Origin: an uncultured Senegalimassilia sp.
GTDB taxonomy: Bacteria; Actinomycetota; Coriobacteriia; Coriobacteriales; Eggerthellaceae
Assembly: GCF_934636665.1 (NCBI RefSeq)
Contig: NZ_CAKUAT010000011.1
Span: 30,991-94,990 of the forward strand
DNA length: 64,000 nucleotides
Direction of reading: 5' to 3'
The position numbers and the translations under genes were made by a program. A model generated the notes under the pieces. It was not told the origin of the DNA, searched no databases, and saw only the letters and a list, made by a program, of their open reading frames with translations. Shown piece by piece: positions 63,924 to 64,000 of this stretch. Each line of letters starts with the position of its first letter. Position 1 is the first letter of the stretch.

Positions 63924-64000
63924 AGTGAGTGAGTGAGTGAGTGAGTGAGTGAGTGAGTGAGTGAGTGAGTGAGTGAGTGAGTGAGTGAGTGAGTGAGTGA
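63924..64000. repeat. (GTGA)n tetranucleotide tract, about 19 units, running off the end
   Basis: Uninterrupted AGTG repeats from 63924 to the last base. They start about 60 bases upstream of the WYL regulator and continue beyond the window. Confidence 0.97.

Noticed and set aside
63924..64000. GTGA tract as CRISPR or coding repeats
   Set aside because: It is a pure 4-bp microsatellite and no frame forms a recognisable protein.

Overview
The window is high-GC bacterial DNA. It most likely comes from an anaerobic gut actinobacterium of the Coriobacteriia, family Eggerthellaceae (Eggerthella/Gordonibacter/Adlercreutzia type). This is inferred from gene content: a SufS-SufU pair, a Tat-exported DMSO-reductase-like molybdoenzyme operon with its own chaperone plus MoeA, a fused 2-hydroxyacyl-CoA dehydratase activase, GatCAB, and very large surface proteins without a visible LPXTG sorting signal. 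No rRNA, tRNA or CRISPR array was recognised.

Layout. 1-3.2 kb holds the 3' end of sufS, sufU and a BASS-family transporter, separated by about 80-bp palindromic REP-like elements. 3.2-9.6 kb has a WalJ-like metallo-hydrolase, then a minus-strand operon (molybdopterin catalytic subunit, four-cluster ferredoxin, NrfD anchor, TorD chaperone) between a strong terminator and an operator-like promoter. 9.7-13.9 kb holds a Band-7 protein, a GntR regulator, an orphan NrfD protein, a small Zn-ribbon protein, a decayed MFS gene and two cupins. 14.0-22.2 kb has a 1528-aa activase/dehydratase fusion, a small partner protein and a NitT/TauT-type ABC transporter whose permease has an unusual N-terminal extension. 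22.5-23.2 kb is a HicAB toxin-antitoxin pair. 23.5-32.1 kb is a 2474-aa surface protein with a near-identical 483-bp tandem duplication, preceded by a Crp/Fnr-type regulator. 32.6-34.3 kb is a phosphohexomutase.

34.8-50.7 kb is the most unusual region. Seven plus-strand genes lie almost end to end: a soluble hybrid histidine kinase, MoxR, DUF58, a membrane transglutaminase-like protein lacking its catalytic Cys, a leucine-rich-repeat surface protein, an orphan solute-binding lipoprotein and a 1397-aa membrane hybrid histidine kinase. I read it as one operon that may couple extracellular ligand sensing to assembly or control of a surface protein. No DNA-binding output protein and no ABC permease are present.

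51-64 kb is mostly housekeeping: gatCAB, a small toxin-antitoxin-like pair, moeA, a pantothenate operon (DUF2520 candidate ketopantoate reductase, panB, panC, panD), apt, a Sel1-repeat protein and a WYL regulator. The window ends inside a (GTGA)n tetranucleotide tract.

All coordinates, motifs and repeats were read by eye. Family assignments rest on recognised motifs and not on database searches.
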